Positions 57,144 to 64,000 of a DNA stretch of 64,000 nt are shown here, piece by piece; within the stretch, counting starts at the first letter, position 1, and each line of letters begins with the position of its first letter. A model generated the notes under the pieces. It saw nothing but the letters and a program-made list of their open reading frames with translations. It ran no database searches and was not told where the DNA came from. This stretch comes from a bacterium. GTDB taxonomy: Bacteria > Desulfobacterota > Binatia > HRBIN30 > CADEER01. The stretch spans positions 1,137,001 to 1,201,000 of the forward strand of contig JAHBUY010000001.1 of the NCBI GenBank assembly GCA_019637795.1, in the 5' to 3' direction. A program made the translations under genes and the position numbers.

Positions 57144-58304
57144 CTAGTCGCGGCCGACGATGGCGATGCCGCAGGCCTGCGGCGCGCCGCCGATGTTGTG
57201 GCTGAGGGCGAGGCCGCTCTTGGTCTTGATCTGGCGGTCGCCGGCCTTGCCCTGCAACTGCTTGTAGTTCTCGTAGATCATGCGCACGCCGGTGGCGCCG
57301 GTGGGGTGGCCGAAGGTCTTGAGGCCGCCGTCGGTGTTGACCGGCAGCTCGCCGTCGAGCGCGAAGGTGCCGCTGGCGATGTGGTCCCGGGCCGCGCCCT
57401 TCTCGCACAGGCCGAGGTCCTCGTAGGTGAGCAGCTCGGTGAGGGTGAAGCAGTCGTGCACCTGGGCGACATCGAGCTGTTCGAAGGGATTGCTGATGCC
57501 GGCCTGGGCGTACGCCTGCTGCGCGGCGGAGACGGTCGGCTTCCAGCGCAGGAAGTCGAAGGCCGGATCGGTCTGCGGATTGGCCTCGAGCGAGATCGCC
57601 ACCGCCTTCACCAGCACGTAGTCGTCGCGAAAGCGCTTGGCGAGCTCGCGCTTGGTGAGCACGGCGACGGCCGCGCCGTCGGATTGGGCGCAGCAGTCGT
57701 AGAGCCCGAAGGGCCAGGAGATGATGGGCGCGTTCAGCGCCTCCTCGACCGAGATTTCCTTCTTCAGCATCGACTTCGGCGCCAGGGTGCCGTTGTGGTG
57801 GTTCTTCACCGCGATCTTCGCGAGGTCCTCGCGCGTCGCGCCGTAGGTCTCGAAGTAGCGGGCGGCGCAGAGCGAGAACCAGCCGGCGGGCGTCATCGGC
57901 AGGCCGCGCACGCCGGCGGTCTGGACGTTCGGACCCGACACGCCGCGGTCCTTCGGCTTGTCGAAGCCGACCACCAGCACGGTGTCGTAGAGGCCGCAGG
58001 CGATGGCGAAGACGCCGAAGCGGAAGGCGTCGGTGCCGGTGGCGCAGTAGTTCTGCGTCATGCTGACCGGCCGGCCGTACAGCTTGAGCGAATCCGCGAC
58101 CTCCGCCGTACCGCGCGACGGGTACACGGCGCCGCAGAACACCGCCTCGATCTGCTCCTGCGGGTTCTCGATGCCGGCGTCCTGATAGGCCTCGAACGCC
58201 GCCTCGACGATCATGTCCTCGGGGGCCTTGTCCCAGTTCTCGCCGAACTTGCAGCACCCCATGCCGACGATGGCGACCTTGTCGCGAATGGCGTCTGGAT
58301 TCAT
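57144..58304 (-). CDS. Thiolase-family acyltransferase (SCP-x/acetyl-CoA acetyltransferase-like)
   Basis: A 386-residue thiolase. The catalytic Cys is in QNYCATGTDAFRFGVFAIAC, the His in TFGHPTGATGVRMIYE, and the second Cys in NIGGAPQACGIAIVG, so it looks active. Other landmarks are KVAIVGMGCCKFGENW and QVHDCFTLTELLTYEDLGLC. Start ATG 58304 with CAGGAG upstream. This SCP-x-like branch commonly pairs with DUF35 zinc/OB proteins; the neighbouring upstream gene carries such a domain, so they probably act on the same acyl-CoA substrate. Between them lies a strong hairpin. Confidence 0.9.
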   Translation of the reverse strand: MNPDAIRDKVAIVGMGCCKFGENWDKAPEDMIVEAAFEAYQDAGIENPQEQIEAVFCGAVYPSRGTAEVADSLKLYGRPVSMTQNYCATGTDAFRFGVFAIACGLYDTVLVVGFDKPKDRGVSGPNVQTAGVRGLPMTPAGWFSLCAARYFETYGATREDLAKIAVKNHHNGTLAPKSMLKKEISVEEALNAPIISWPFGLYDCCAQSDGAAVAVLTKRELAKRFRDDYVLVKAVAISLEANPQTDPAFDFLRWKPTVSAAQQAYAQAGISNPFEQLDVAQVHDCFTLTELLTYEDLGLCEKGAARDHIASGTFALDGELPVNTDGGLKTFGHPTGATGVRMIYENYKQLQGKAGDRQIKTKSGLALSHNIGGAPQACGIAIVGRD

Positions 58305-58336
58305 CGCTCGCTCCTGAAGGCTGTTCGCCAGGCCAA

Positions 58337-58386
58337 GCTGTTAGGCTGTTGGGGCCAGAGCTCTGAAACCCCAACAGCCTAACAGC
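58337..58386. repeat. 18-bp perfect inverted repeat between the thiolase and HMGS-like genes
   Basis: GCTGTTAGGCTGTTGGGG (58337-58354) and its complement (58369-58386) flank a 14-nt loop that itself contains AGAGCTCT. Further copies of GCCTAACAGCCT follow to about 58406. It could be an intra-operon terminator or RNA-processing site, or a small mobile palindrome. Confidence 0.65.
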
Positions 58387-58409
58387 CTCGCCTGCCTAAC
58401 AGCCTCTGC

Positions 58410-59828
58410 TCATCTCACCGGCGTGCACTTCCAGAAGTAGTTCGGGGTGCCGCCGTACTCGTGGATCTTGCGGAAGGCGAACTCGACCGGCAGGTCGAGC
58501 TTCACTTCCTTGGCGTTGGCGTCGGTCATCTGCAGATAGAGCCGCGCCCCACCCTCGGCCTCGATCGTGGTCACGATCAGCGGCGGATCGGGACTGCCGG
58601 CGAAGAAGTCGAAGGTGTGCGACAGCACCCGGCCGGTCCGTTCGGCGAGCCGGATCTCGTCGAACTGGTCGCGCGCGTAGCAGGTGAAGCAGACGCGCTG
58701 AAATGGGAACTGCTCCTGGCCGCAGGTGCGACAGCGCTGCCCGTGCAGGCTGATGTCCTCCTGGCGGTCGCGGAAGTGCACCGTCGCCGAGACCCCCGCC
58801 CCGCCGCGACGGTCGAGCTCGCTCGGCTCGAGGTTCCGGTAGCGCAGGTACTTGTTGTAGTCGGTGAGCTCGCTGCGGCGCTCGAGATGCCAGCGCATGC
58901 CGCGCCGGTCGCTGAGGCCCTTCACCGCGTCGGTGACGCGCAGCGCCAGCGCGTCGGCGCCATCGCCGTAGCTCGCCACCAGCAGCGCGTCGCCGGGCTT
59001 CGCGTTCTCCAGCGCCGCCACCAGCAGCATCGGCGCGAAGGCGGCGCCGGCATTGCCGAGACGGCCGAACAGCGGATCCTGCACCTGCGTCTTGGCATCG
59101 AAGCCGAGGGCACGCGCCGCGCCGGCGTGGCTGCGCGCATCCGGCCCGTACAACGCCGCCTTGGTGAAATCCTTCGCCGTCTTGCCGGTCTTGGCGTAGA
59201 GCCCCTTCACCGCTTCGACCAGGTTGTCGCGGTAGCCGTGCTCGACGACGAAGCGGTCCTCCCAGGAGCGGACGTACTTGTCGGAGTCGAGCCGCCAGAT
59301 GTCGATGATCTCGTCGGCGATGGTGTGCTGCGCCTCGATCTCGGCCGCGACCGCCTGGCCGCTCACCAACAGCGCCGCGGCGCCGTCGCCGGTGCTGCGC
59401 TCGAGCCCCGAACGCGGCGGCGCCGGCCGGCAGTCGGCGGCGAGCACCAGCACGTTGTCGGCGCTGCCCGCCTTCACCGCGTCGAGCGCCGCGCGCAGCG
59501 CCGTGGTGCCGGCGCGCAGCGAGCCGCCGAAGTCGGCGGTCGCCACCTCGCGCGGCAGGTCGAGCGCCTTGGTGATCAGGCTGGCGCCCTGCTTCTCCTT
59601 GTACGGGTGCGAGGTGGAGGCGAAGAGCACGCCGCCGACCGTGGCGCGATCGACGCCGCGCAGACAGTCGGTCGCCGCGGCGACCGCCATGGTCACCGCA
59701 TCCTCGTCGAAGTTGGCCACCGCCCGCTCCCCACTCCCCGCCCCCGCCTTGCGGCCGCCGCCGGAAATGGCCGCGAACTGCAGCCGCTGCATGGGGACGT
59801 AGGCCCCGAACGATCTGATCCCTGCCAT
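58410..59828 (-). CDS. HMG-CoA-synthase-like protein fused to DUF35 (zinc ribbon + OB-fold)
   Basis: A 472-residue fusion. Residues 1-315 have the KAS-III/HMG-CoA synthase fold (GVLFASTSHPYKEKQGASLI, VLVLAADCRPAP, STGDGAAALLVSGQAVAAEI, LFGRLGNAGAAFAPMLLVAA). Where HMGS has its nucleophilic Cys (motif SACYGGT) this protein reads GSLRAGT, so the Cys is missing. Residues about 350-472 are DUF35 with four Cys in CRTCGQEQFPFQRVCFTC and an OB-fold following. The fusion likely binds acyl-CoA and assists the neighbouring thiolase, or catalyses a Cys-independent (retro-aldol-like) reaction as suggested for other DUF35-coupled thiolase-fold enzymes. Confidence 0.85.
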   Translation of the reverse strand: MAGIRSFGAYVPMQRLQFAAISGGGRKAGAGSGERAVANFDEDAVTMAVAAATDCLRGVDRATVGGVLFASTSHPYKEKQGASLITKALDLPREVATADFGGSLRAGTTALRAALDAVKAGSADNVLVLAADCRPAPPRSGLERSTGDGAAALLVSGQAVAAEIEAQHTIADEIIDIWRLDSDKYVRSWEDRFVVEHGYRDNLVEAVKGLYAKTGKTAKDFTKAALYGPDARSHAGAARALGFDAKTQVQDPLFGRLGNAGAAFAPMLLVAALENAKPGDALLVASYGDGADALALRVTDAVKGLSDRRGMRWHLERRSELTDYNKYLRYRNLEPSELDRRGGAGVSATVHFRDRQEDISLHGQRCRTCGQEQFPFQRVCFTCYARDQFDEIRLAERTGRVLSHTFDFFAGSPDPPLIVTTIEAEGGARLYLQMTDANAKEVKLDLPVEFAFRKIHEYGGTPNYFWKCTPVR

Positions 59829-59960
59829 GTGCCCGCTATCCTTCGGACGGAGTGTGGGAGAACCGCTACTGCGCGGAACCTACCCGCGCCCCGCTCACGC
59901 GGTCAAGGGAGCCCAAACAACCGTTTCAGGACTGACGGCCCGTCACACCGCGGATGGAGC

Positions 59961-59984
59961 CACGGGCGCTCTTCGCTGCCCGTG
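59961..59984 (-). terminator. Possible lexA terminator hairpin
   Basis: CACGGGC and GCCCGTG pair over a 10-nt loop, 20 bp after the lexA stop. There is no T-run, so the call is weak. Confidence 0.3.
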
Positions 59985-60004
59985 CCGCCGCGCGGGGATC
60001 CGCC

Positions 60005-60607
60005 TCAGTACTTTCTGAGCACGGCCACGACGACGCCGCGCAGCTCGCAGTCCTTCTCCTTGAGGACGATCGGCTGCATGGCGTCGTTCGCCGGCTGGAG
60101 GCGGACGCGGCCCGGCCGGTCGCGGTAGAAGCGCTTGACCGTCGCCTCGCCGTCGACGACGGCGACCACGGTCTCGCCGTTGTCGGCGCTCGCCCGCTGC
60201 TCGACGACGATGTAGTCGCCGTCGAGGATGCCATCCTGGACCATCGAGCTGCCGACCACCTTGAGCACGAAGGTGTTCTGGCGCCGGATGAACTGCTCGG
60301 GGACGGCGATGTGGTCCGCGTCCTCGAGCGCCTCGATCGGTTGGCCGGCGGCGACGCGGCCGAGCAGCGGCAGGTCCACCGCGCCGCTGCCCCTGTTCCG
60401 CGGCACCAGCTCGATGGCGCGGCTGTGGTTCCAGGTGCGGCGGATCAGCCCCTTCGCTTCCAGGTTGGTGAGGTGCTTGTGGACCGTGGCGAGCGAGCTC
60501 AGCGTGAAGCGGGCGCCGATCTCTTCCAGCGTCGGCGCGTAGCCGTGCTCGGCGATGTAGCCTTCGAGGTAGTCGAGCAACTCCTTCTGCCGCTTGGTGA
60601 GATACAC
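60005..60607 (-). CDS. lexA: LexA repressor
   Basis: A 200-residue SOS repressor, start GTG 60607 (VYLTKRQKELLDYLEGYI), chosen because it gives the canonical length and N-terminus. The winged helix contains TLEEIGARFTLSSLATVHKH. The self-cleavage site Ala-Gly is in LLGRVAAGQPIEAL. The catalytic Ser is in VVGSSMVQDGILDGDYIVVE and the Lys in GEATVKRFYRDR. All protease residues are intact. It should repress SOS genes, including itself, until RecA-stimulated cleavage. An inverted repeat lies 39 bp upstream. Confidence 0.95.
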   Translation of the reverse strand: MYLTKRQKELLDYLEGYIAEHGYAPTLEEIGARFTLSSLATVHKHLTNLEAKGLIRRTWNHSRAIELVPRNRGSGAVDLPLLGRVAAGQPIEALEDADHIAVPEQFIRRQNTFVLKVVGSSMVQDGILDGDYIVVEQRASADNGETVVAVVDGEATVKRFYRDRPGRVRLQPANDAMQPIVLKEKDCELRGVVVAVLRKY

Positions 60608-60645
60608 GCTGGTCCGCCTTCCTGCCGATGGATAGCGAAAATATG

Positions 60646-60662
60646 GCGAATCCGCAATTCGC
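60646..60662. promoter_or_regulatory. Candidate LexA operator
   Basis: GCGAAT-CCGCA-ATTCGC is a perfect 6-5-6 inverted repeat 39 bp upstream of lexA. It does not match the E. coli CTGT-N8-ACAG box, but LexA boxes differ strongly between phyla. No second copy was seen at other repair genes in the window. Confidence 0.4.
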
Positions 60663-60776
60663 GGCGGTCGCCCGGCTCCGCCAGTGACGCATCCAGCACC
60701 ACGGCGAGGGTATTGGGGCGGGATCCAGGTCACGAACCCCGATCGGGGGTTGGTCCGGGAGCAACAATGCGGTAGC

Positions 60777-60795
60777 TATAATTTTGGAGTCACTC
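60777..60795 (+). promoter_or_regulatory. -10 hexamer with overlapping inverted repeat upstream of the TetR gene
   Basis: A perfect TATAAT (60777-60782) is followed by GAGT-C-ACTC (60787-60795), which covers the GGAG ribosome-binding site. No good -35 is seen. The arrangement fits autoregulation by the TetR protein, but the arms are only 4 bp. Confidence 0.35.
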
Positions 60796-60798
60796 TAA

Positions 60799-61419
60799 TT
60801 GACCGTCGCAACAGTCGATGAATCGCGCCGCTCCCGGAAGCGGCATGCGACGCGGCGCCGCATCCTCGCGGCCGCGCGTGACCGCTTCGAGGCCCGCGGC
60901 CTGGAAGCGACCATGGGCGAGATCGCGGCGGCGGCCGACGTCGCCCCGGCGACGGTGTTCAATCACTTCCCGACCAAGTCGGCGGTACTCGAAGGCCTCG
61001 CCGCCGATCTGTTCGAGGCCATTGCCGACGGCATCGCGGTCCAGCGCGCCGCCGGCGACTCGCTGCCGCAGCGCCTGGAGGCGCTGGCCGATGCGCTGGC
61101 GGCGGTGTTGGGCGACGCCTACCGCCGGGTGCCGGACCTGCTGCGCCAGCTCGTGCAGGCGACCGCGCTCGACAACTATCGCGGCGCCGCGATGTCGCGC
61201 CTGCAGCGCGTGCTGTCGGCGTTCATCTACGACGGCCAGCAACGGGGCGAGATCCGCGCCGACGTCGACGCCGCGTACCTGGCGCTGACGGCGCGCGCCA
61301 TGCTGCTCGCCGCCCTGCTCGCTTGGCTCGACGACCCTCGCTATCCGCTGGCGCCGCGCCTGCGGCAGACCACCACCCTCCTTCGCGACGCCCTGCGCCG
61401 CCCCAGCCCACAGGAGTAA
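60799..61419 (+). CDS. TetR-family transcriptional regulator
   Basis: A 206-residue regulator. The start is TTG 60799, the only in-frame start before the DNA-binding domain, with GGAG 9 bp upstream. HTH: RRRILAAARDRFEARGLEAT, then IAAAADVAPATVFNHFPTKS. The C-terminal ligand domain is helical and Ala/Leu-rich. The aldehyde dehydrogenase gene follows after 5 bp in the same direction, so it most likely controls that gene with itself. The effector is unknown. Confidence 0.88.
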   Translation: MTVATVDESRRSRKRHATRRRILAAARDRFEARGLEATMGEIAAAADVAPATVFNHFPTKSAVLEGLAADLFEAIADGIAVQRAAGDSLPQRLEALADALAAVLGDAYRRVPDLLRQLVQATALDNYRGAAMSRLQRVLSAFIYDGQQRGEIRADVDAAYLALTARAMLLAALLAWLDDPRYPLAPRLRQTTTLLRDALRRPSPQE

Positions 61420-61424
61420 TCGAG

Positions 61425-62831
61425 ATGTCCGACTTCACCATGACCATTGGCGGCCGGGCCGTGCCGGCCGTCGACACCTTCGAGGTCATCAACCCCGCCA
61501 CCGGGGCCCCCTTCACGACCGCGCCCGAGTGCACCAAGGGCCAGCTCGACGCGGCGATGCAGGCGGCGGCCGAGGCTTATCGCGCCTGGCGGCGAGACGA
61601 GGACGCCCGCCGCGCGGCGCTGCAGCGCTGCGCCGCCGTCATCACCGAGCGCGCCGGCGAGCTGGCGCCGATCCTCACCCGGGAGCAGGGCAAGCCGCTG
61701 CCGCAGGCCTTCGCGGAGATCATGGGCGCGGCGATGTGGTTCACCTACACGGCGACCCTGCAGTTGCCGGTCGAGGTGCTGCAGGACGACGCCGCGGCGC
61801 GCGTCGAGGTGCGCCGCCGGCCGCTCGGGGTCGTGGCGGCGATCACGCCGTGGAACTTCCCGCTCATCCTCGCCACCTGGAAGCTGGCCCCGGCGCTGCT
61901 GGCCGGCAACACGGTCGTCCTCAAGCCGTCGCCGTTCACGCCGCTGACGACGCTGAAGCTGGGCGAGCTGCTGCGCGACGTCGTCCCGGCCGGGGTCGTC
62001 AACGTCGTCTCCGGCGGCAACGACCTCGGCGGCTGGATGACCACCCATCCGGTGCCGCGCAAGATCTCGTTCACTGGCTCGGTCGCCACCGGCAAGAAGG
62101 TCGCCGCGGCGGCGGCGCCGGACCTCAAGCGCGTCACCCTGGAGCTCGGCGGCAACGATCCAGCCATCGTGCTGCCGGACGCGAACCCGAAGGAGATCGC
62201 CAGCAAGCTGTTCTGGGGCGCCTTCCAGAACTGCGGCCAGGTGTGCAGCGCCATCAAGCGCGTCTACGCGCCGGCGGCGATGTACGACGCCCTGGTGGGC
62301 GAGCTGGCGGCCATCGCGCGCGGCGTCATCGTCGGCGACGGGCTGGCCGACGACAGCCAGCTCGGCCCCCTGAACAATCGCCCGCAGTTCGAGCGCGTGC
62401 AGGAGCTGGTCGAGGACGCCCGGAAGCACGGCGCCCGCATCGCCGCCGGTGGGGAGCCCCTGGGCGGCAACGGCTACTTCTACCGCCCGACGGTGGTGGC
62501 CGAGGTGTCGGACGGCGTCCGCCTGGTGGACGAGGAGCAGTTCGGCCCGGCGCTGCCGGTGATCGCCTACCAGCGCGTCGAGGACGCGATCGAGCGCGCC
62601 AACGCCACCCACTTCGGCCTCGGTGGCTCGGTGTGGTCGCGCGACACCGAACGCGCGGTCGAGGTCGCCAAGGAGCTCGAGTGCGGCACCGCCTGGGTGA
62701 ACCAGCACCTCGAGCTGTCGCCGGCGACGCCGTTCGGCGGCGCCAAGTGGTCCGGCATCGGCGTCGAGAACGGCCCCTGGGGCCTCTACGGCTTCACCGA
62801 GCTGCAGACGGTCAACGTCGCTCGCGGATGA
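61425..62831 (+). CDS. Aldehyde dehydrogenase family protein
   Basis: A 468-residue NAD(P)-dependent dehydrogenase, ATG 61425 with CAGGAG 8 bp upstream. Landmarks: FEVINPATGAPFTTAPECTK, GVVAAITPWNFPLILATWKL, VLKPSPFTPLTTLK, ISFTGSVATGKKV, catalytic Glu in VTLELGGNDPAIVLPDANP, catalytic Cys in FQNCGQVCSAIKRVYA, and EEQFGPALPVI. It should oxidise an aldehyde to the acid. The TetR gene lies directly upstream as a probable regulator. Substrate unknown. Confidence 0.94.
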   Translation: MSDFTMTIGGRAVPAVDTFEVINPATGAPFTTAPECTKGQLDAAMQAAAEAYRAWRRDEDARRAALQRCAAVITERAGELAPILTREQGKPLPQAFAEIMGAAMWFTYTATLQLPVEVLQDDAAARVEVRRRPLGVVAAITPWNFPLILATWKLAPALLAGNTVVLKPSPFTPLTTLKLGELLRDVVPAGVVNVVSGGNDLGGWMTTHPVPRKISFTGSVATGKKVAAAAAPDLKRVTLELGGNDPAIVLPDANPKEIASKLFWGAFQNCGQVCSAIKRVYAPAAMYDALVGELAAIARGVIVGDGLADDSQLGPLNNRPQFERVQELVEDARKHGARIAAGGEPLGGNGYFYRPTVVAEVSDGVRLVDEEQFGPALPVIAYQRVEDAIERANATHFGLGGSVWSRDTERAVEVAKELECGTAWVNQHLELSPATPFGGAKWSGIGVENGPWGLYGFTELQTVNVARG

Positions 62832-62898
62832 GCCGCCCGCGCGCGGCCGTCAGCCGTCCGTCGCTCGCGCCTGGCTGACGGCTGGCCGCGGATCGCGT

Positions 62899-63834
62899 TC
62901 AGTCATCGGCGCTGTCCGCGATCTCCGGCAACAACAGCGACGCGATCACCGACAGCAGCAACACGCCCGCCACGACGGCCAGCGAGGAGCCGATCGGGAT
63001 CTGGATCCATTTGGCGATCAGCATCTTGGTGCCGACGAACACCAGGACCACGGAGAGGCCGATCTGCAGGAAGCGGAACGTGCCGATGATCCCGGCGAGC
63101 AGGAAGTACAGCGAGCGCAGGCCGAGGATGGCGCAGATGTTGGAAGTGTAGATGAGAAACGGGTCGGTGGTGACGGCGAAGATCGCCGGAATCGAGTCGA
63201 TCGCGAAGATGAGATCGGTCGTCTCCACCATCACCAGCACCACCAGCAGCGGCGTCGCGATGTAACGCCGCGTGCGGCCGGCCGGCGCCCTGACGATGAA
63301 GCGCTGGCCGTGGTAGCGCTTGGTCACCGGCACGAAGCGGCGAATGAGTCGCACCACCGGATTCGCCGAGACCTCGATGCCCTCCTCGCCGGCGAAGGCC
63401 ATGCGGACGCCGGTGAACACGAGGAACGCCCCGAACAGATAGAGCACCCACTCGAAGCGATGGATCAGCCAGGTCCCGGCGCCGATCATGGTGCCGCGCA
63501 GGATCAGCGCCCCGAGCACGCCCCAGAAGAGGATCCGGTGCTGGTACCGCTTCGGCACCGAGAAGTAGGAGAAGATCAGGACGAAGACGAAGATGTTGTC
63601 GACCGACAGCGCCTGTTCGATCAGGTAGCCGGTGAGGAACTGCAGGGCCGGTTCGACGCCCATGAAGCGGGCGATGGCCAGGCAGAGCAGCAGCGACGCG
63701 CTCACCCAGGTGATCGTCCAGCCCGCCGCCTCGCGGACGCTGACCTCGTGGGCGTGGCGATGGAAGATGCCGAGGTCGATCGCCAGCATCGTGAACACGG
63801 CGGCGTGAAAGGCGACCCACACCCAGATCGGCAC
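62899..63834 (-). CDS. TerC family integral membrane protein
   Basis: A 311-residue protein with about nine membrane helices, start GTG 63834. The TerC signature is EQALSVDNIFVFVLIFSYFS, with the acidic residues used for metal transport, and the second repeat has VMVETTDLIFAIDSIPAIFA. Family members (TerC/Alx) are linked to tellurite resistance and, for several, Mn export. A Mn-sensing yybP-ykoY riboswitch is not visible upstream. Confidence 0.93.
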   Translation of the reverse strand: MPIWVWVAFHAAVFTMLAIDLGIFHRHAHEVSVREAAGWTITWVSASLLLCLAIARFMGVEPALQFLTGYLIEQALSVDNIFVFVLIFSYFSVPKRYQHRILFWGVLGALILRGTMIGAGTWLIHRFEWVLYLFGAFLVFTGVRMAFAGEEGIEVSANPVVRLIRRFVPVTKRYHGQRFIVRAPAGRTRRYIATPLLVVLVMVETTDLIFAIDSIPAIFAVTTDPFLIYTSNICAILGLRSLYFLLAGIIGTFRFLQIGLSVVLVFVGTKMLIAKWIQIPIGSSLAVVAGVLLLSVIASLLLPEIADSADD

Positions 63835-63890
63835 GCCCCGTGCGTAGCAGACCCCCGCGGGCCGGTGAACTGCGAGAAGAGAAAGGCCCC

Positions 63891-63961
63891 TTCACCGCAG
63901 AGGCGCAGCGGCCGCGTCGTCGATCGGCGGCGGCTCGGCGTCTCCGCGTCTCCGCGGTGAA
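63891..63961. repeat. 71-bp intergenic element with inverted ends
   Basis: TTCACCGC at 63891-63898 and GCGGTGAA at 63954-63961 are exact inverted ends; just inside, AGAGGCGCAG and CTCCGCGTCTCC are similar complements. It lies upstream of the TerC gene and could be a small palindromic repeat family. Confidence 0.45.
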
Positions 63962-63970
63962 TTCCCGGTC

Positions 63971-64000
63971 TCAGACCTTGAGGAAGATGTCCCGGGTGGC
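63971..64000 (-). CDS. C-terminal end of a minus-strand gene (partial)
   Basis: The minus strand reads ATRDIFLKV followed by TGA at 63973-63971, a plausible protein C-terminus that continues beyond the window. Nothing can be said about its identity. Confidence 0.35.
   Translation of the reverse strand, partial: ATRDIFLKV

Noticed and set aside
63835..63970. yybP-ykoY-type Mn riboswitch ahead of TerC
   Set aside because: I looked for the paired conserved loops and found only the inverted-end repeat.

Overview
The window is a high-GC (about 70% by eye) Gram-negative chromosome segment, densely coding on both strands. Markers that point this way are an RND/TolC efflux operon, periplasmic c-type cytochromes, Tat and lipoprotein signals, an OpgG-type periplasmic glucan protein and heme A synthase. 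The mix of Cys-rich secreted proteins with Thr/Pro linkers, a DUF4215-type repeat, a dockerin-like tail, DUF1800/DUF1501 pairs and a DUF35-fused thiolase-fold protein suggests a delta-proteobacterial or Binatota/Myxococcota-like environmental bacterium. That placement is inference; there is no rRNA or other taxonomic marker in the window. I saw no tRNA, rRNA, CRISPR array, insertion sequence or phage genes.

Layout. 1-4.1 kb (minus): an ECF sigma factor fused to an anti-sigma-type zinc finger, then a small DUF2892 membrane protein, TolC, membrane-fusion protein and RND pump. 4.2-7.8 kb (minus): a Fur/PerR-like regulator followed by a di-heme peroxidase, a Tat-exported metallophosphatase and a cytochrome c, with a 7-1-7 palindrome at the peroxidase start. 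7.9-10.1 kb: a Fpg/Nei glycosylase and a Grx4-HesB-like-rhodanese fusion beside BolA. 10.4-16.6 kb: accessory region with three secreted proteins that share a Cys-rich module plus an AAPAP/TM/Arg tail, a VapBC toxin-antitoxin pair, gene remnants and palindromic elements. 16.9-24.6 kb: a lipoprotein methyltransferase, DUF4331, an enoyl-CoA hydratase-like protein and a cytochrome-like/DUF1800/DUF1501 operon. 24.6-34.4 kb: an HExxH protein, a large secreted Cys-rich protein, GIY-YIG, COG3146-like and DUF2333 proteins and a split transketolase. Two inverted copies of a ~150-bp intergenic element lie here, each beginning on the stop codon of the preceding gene.

34.4-47.1 kb is mostly housekeeping and repair: zinc alcohol dehydrogenase, a CblC/MMACHC-like protein, Bpt aminoacyl transferase, carotenoid oxygenase, an Ada-AlkA/Ogt alkylation-repair operon, transketolase and glucose-6-phosphate isomerase (pentose phosphate/glycolysis), a cupin, a GST-like protein and a class III cyclase. 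47.2-56.5 kb: a dockerin-tailed Cys-rich protein, a PLP lyase-like enzyme, a fatty acid desaturase, MalQ, a cytochrome P450, heme A synthase and OpgG. 56.7-64 kb: a thiolase plus an HMG-CoA-synthase-like/DUF35 fusion (acyl-CoA carbon-carbon chemistry), LexA, a TetR regulator with aldehyde dehydrogenase, and TerC.

The best candidates for something new are the shared C-terminal AAPAP tail with its CC-rich module, the stop-codon-overlapping repeat, the Grx4 triple fusion with BolA, and the Cys-less HMGS/DUF35 fusion next to a thiolase.
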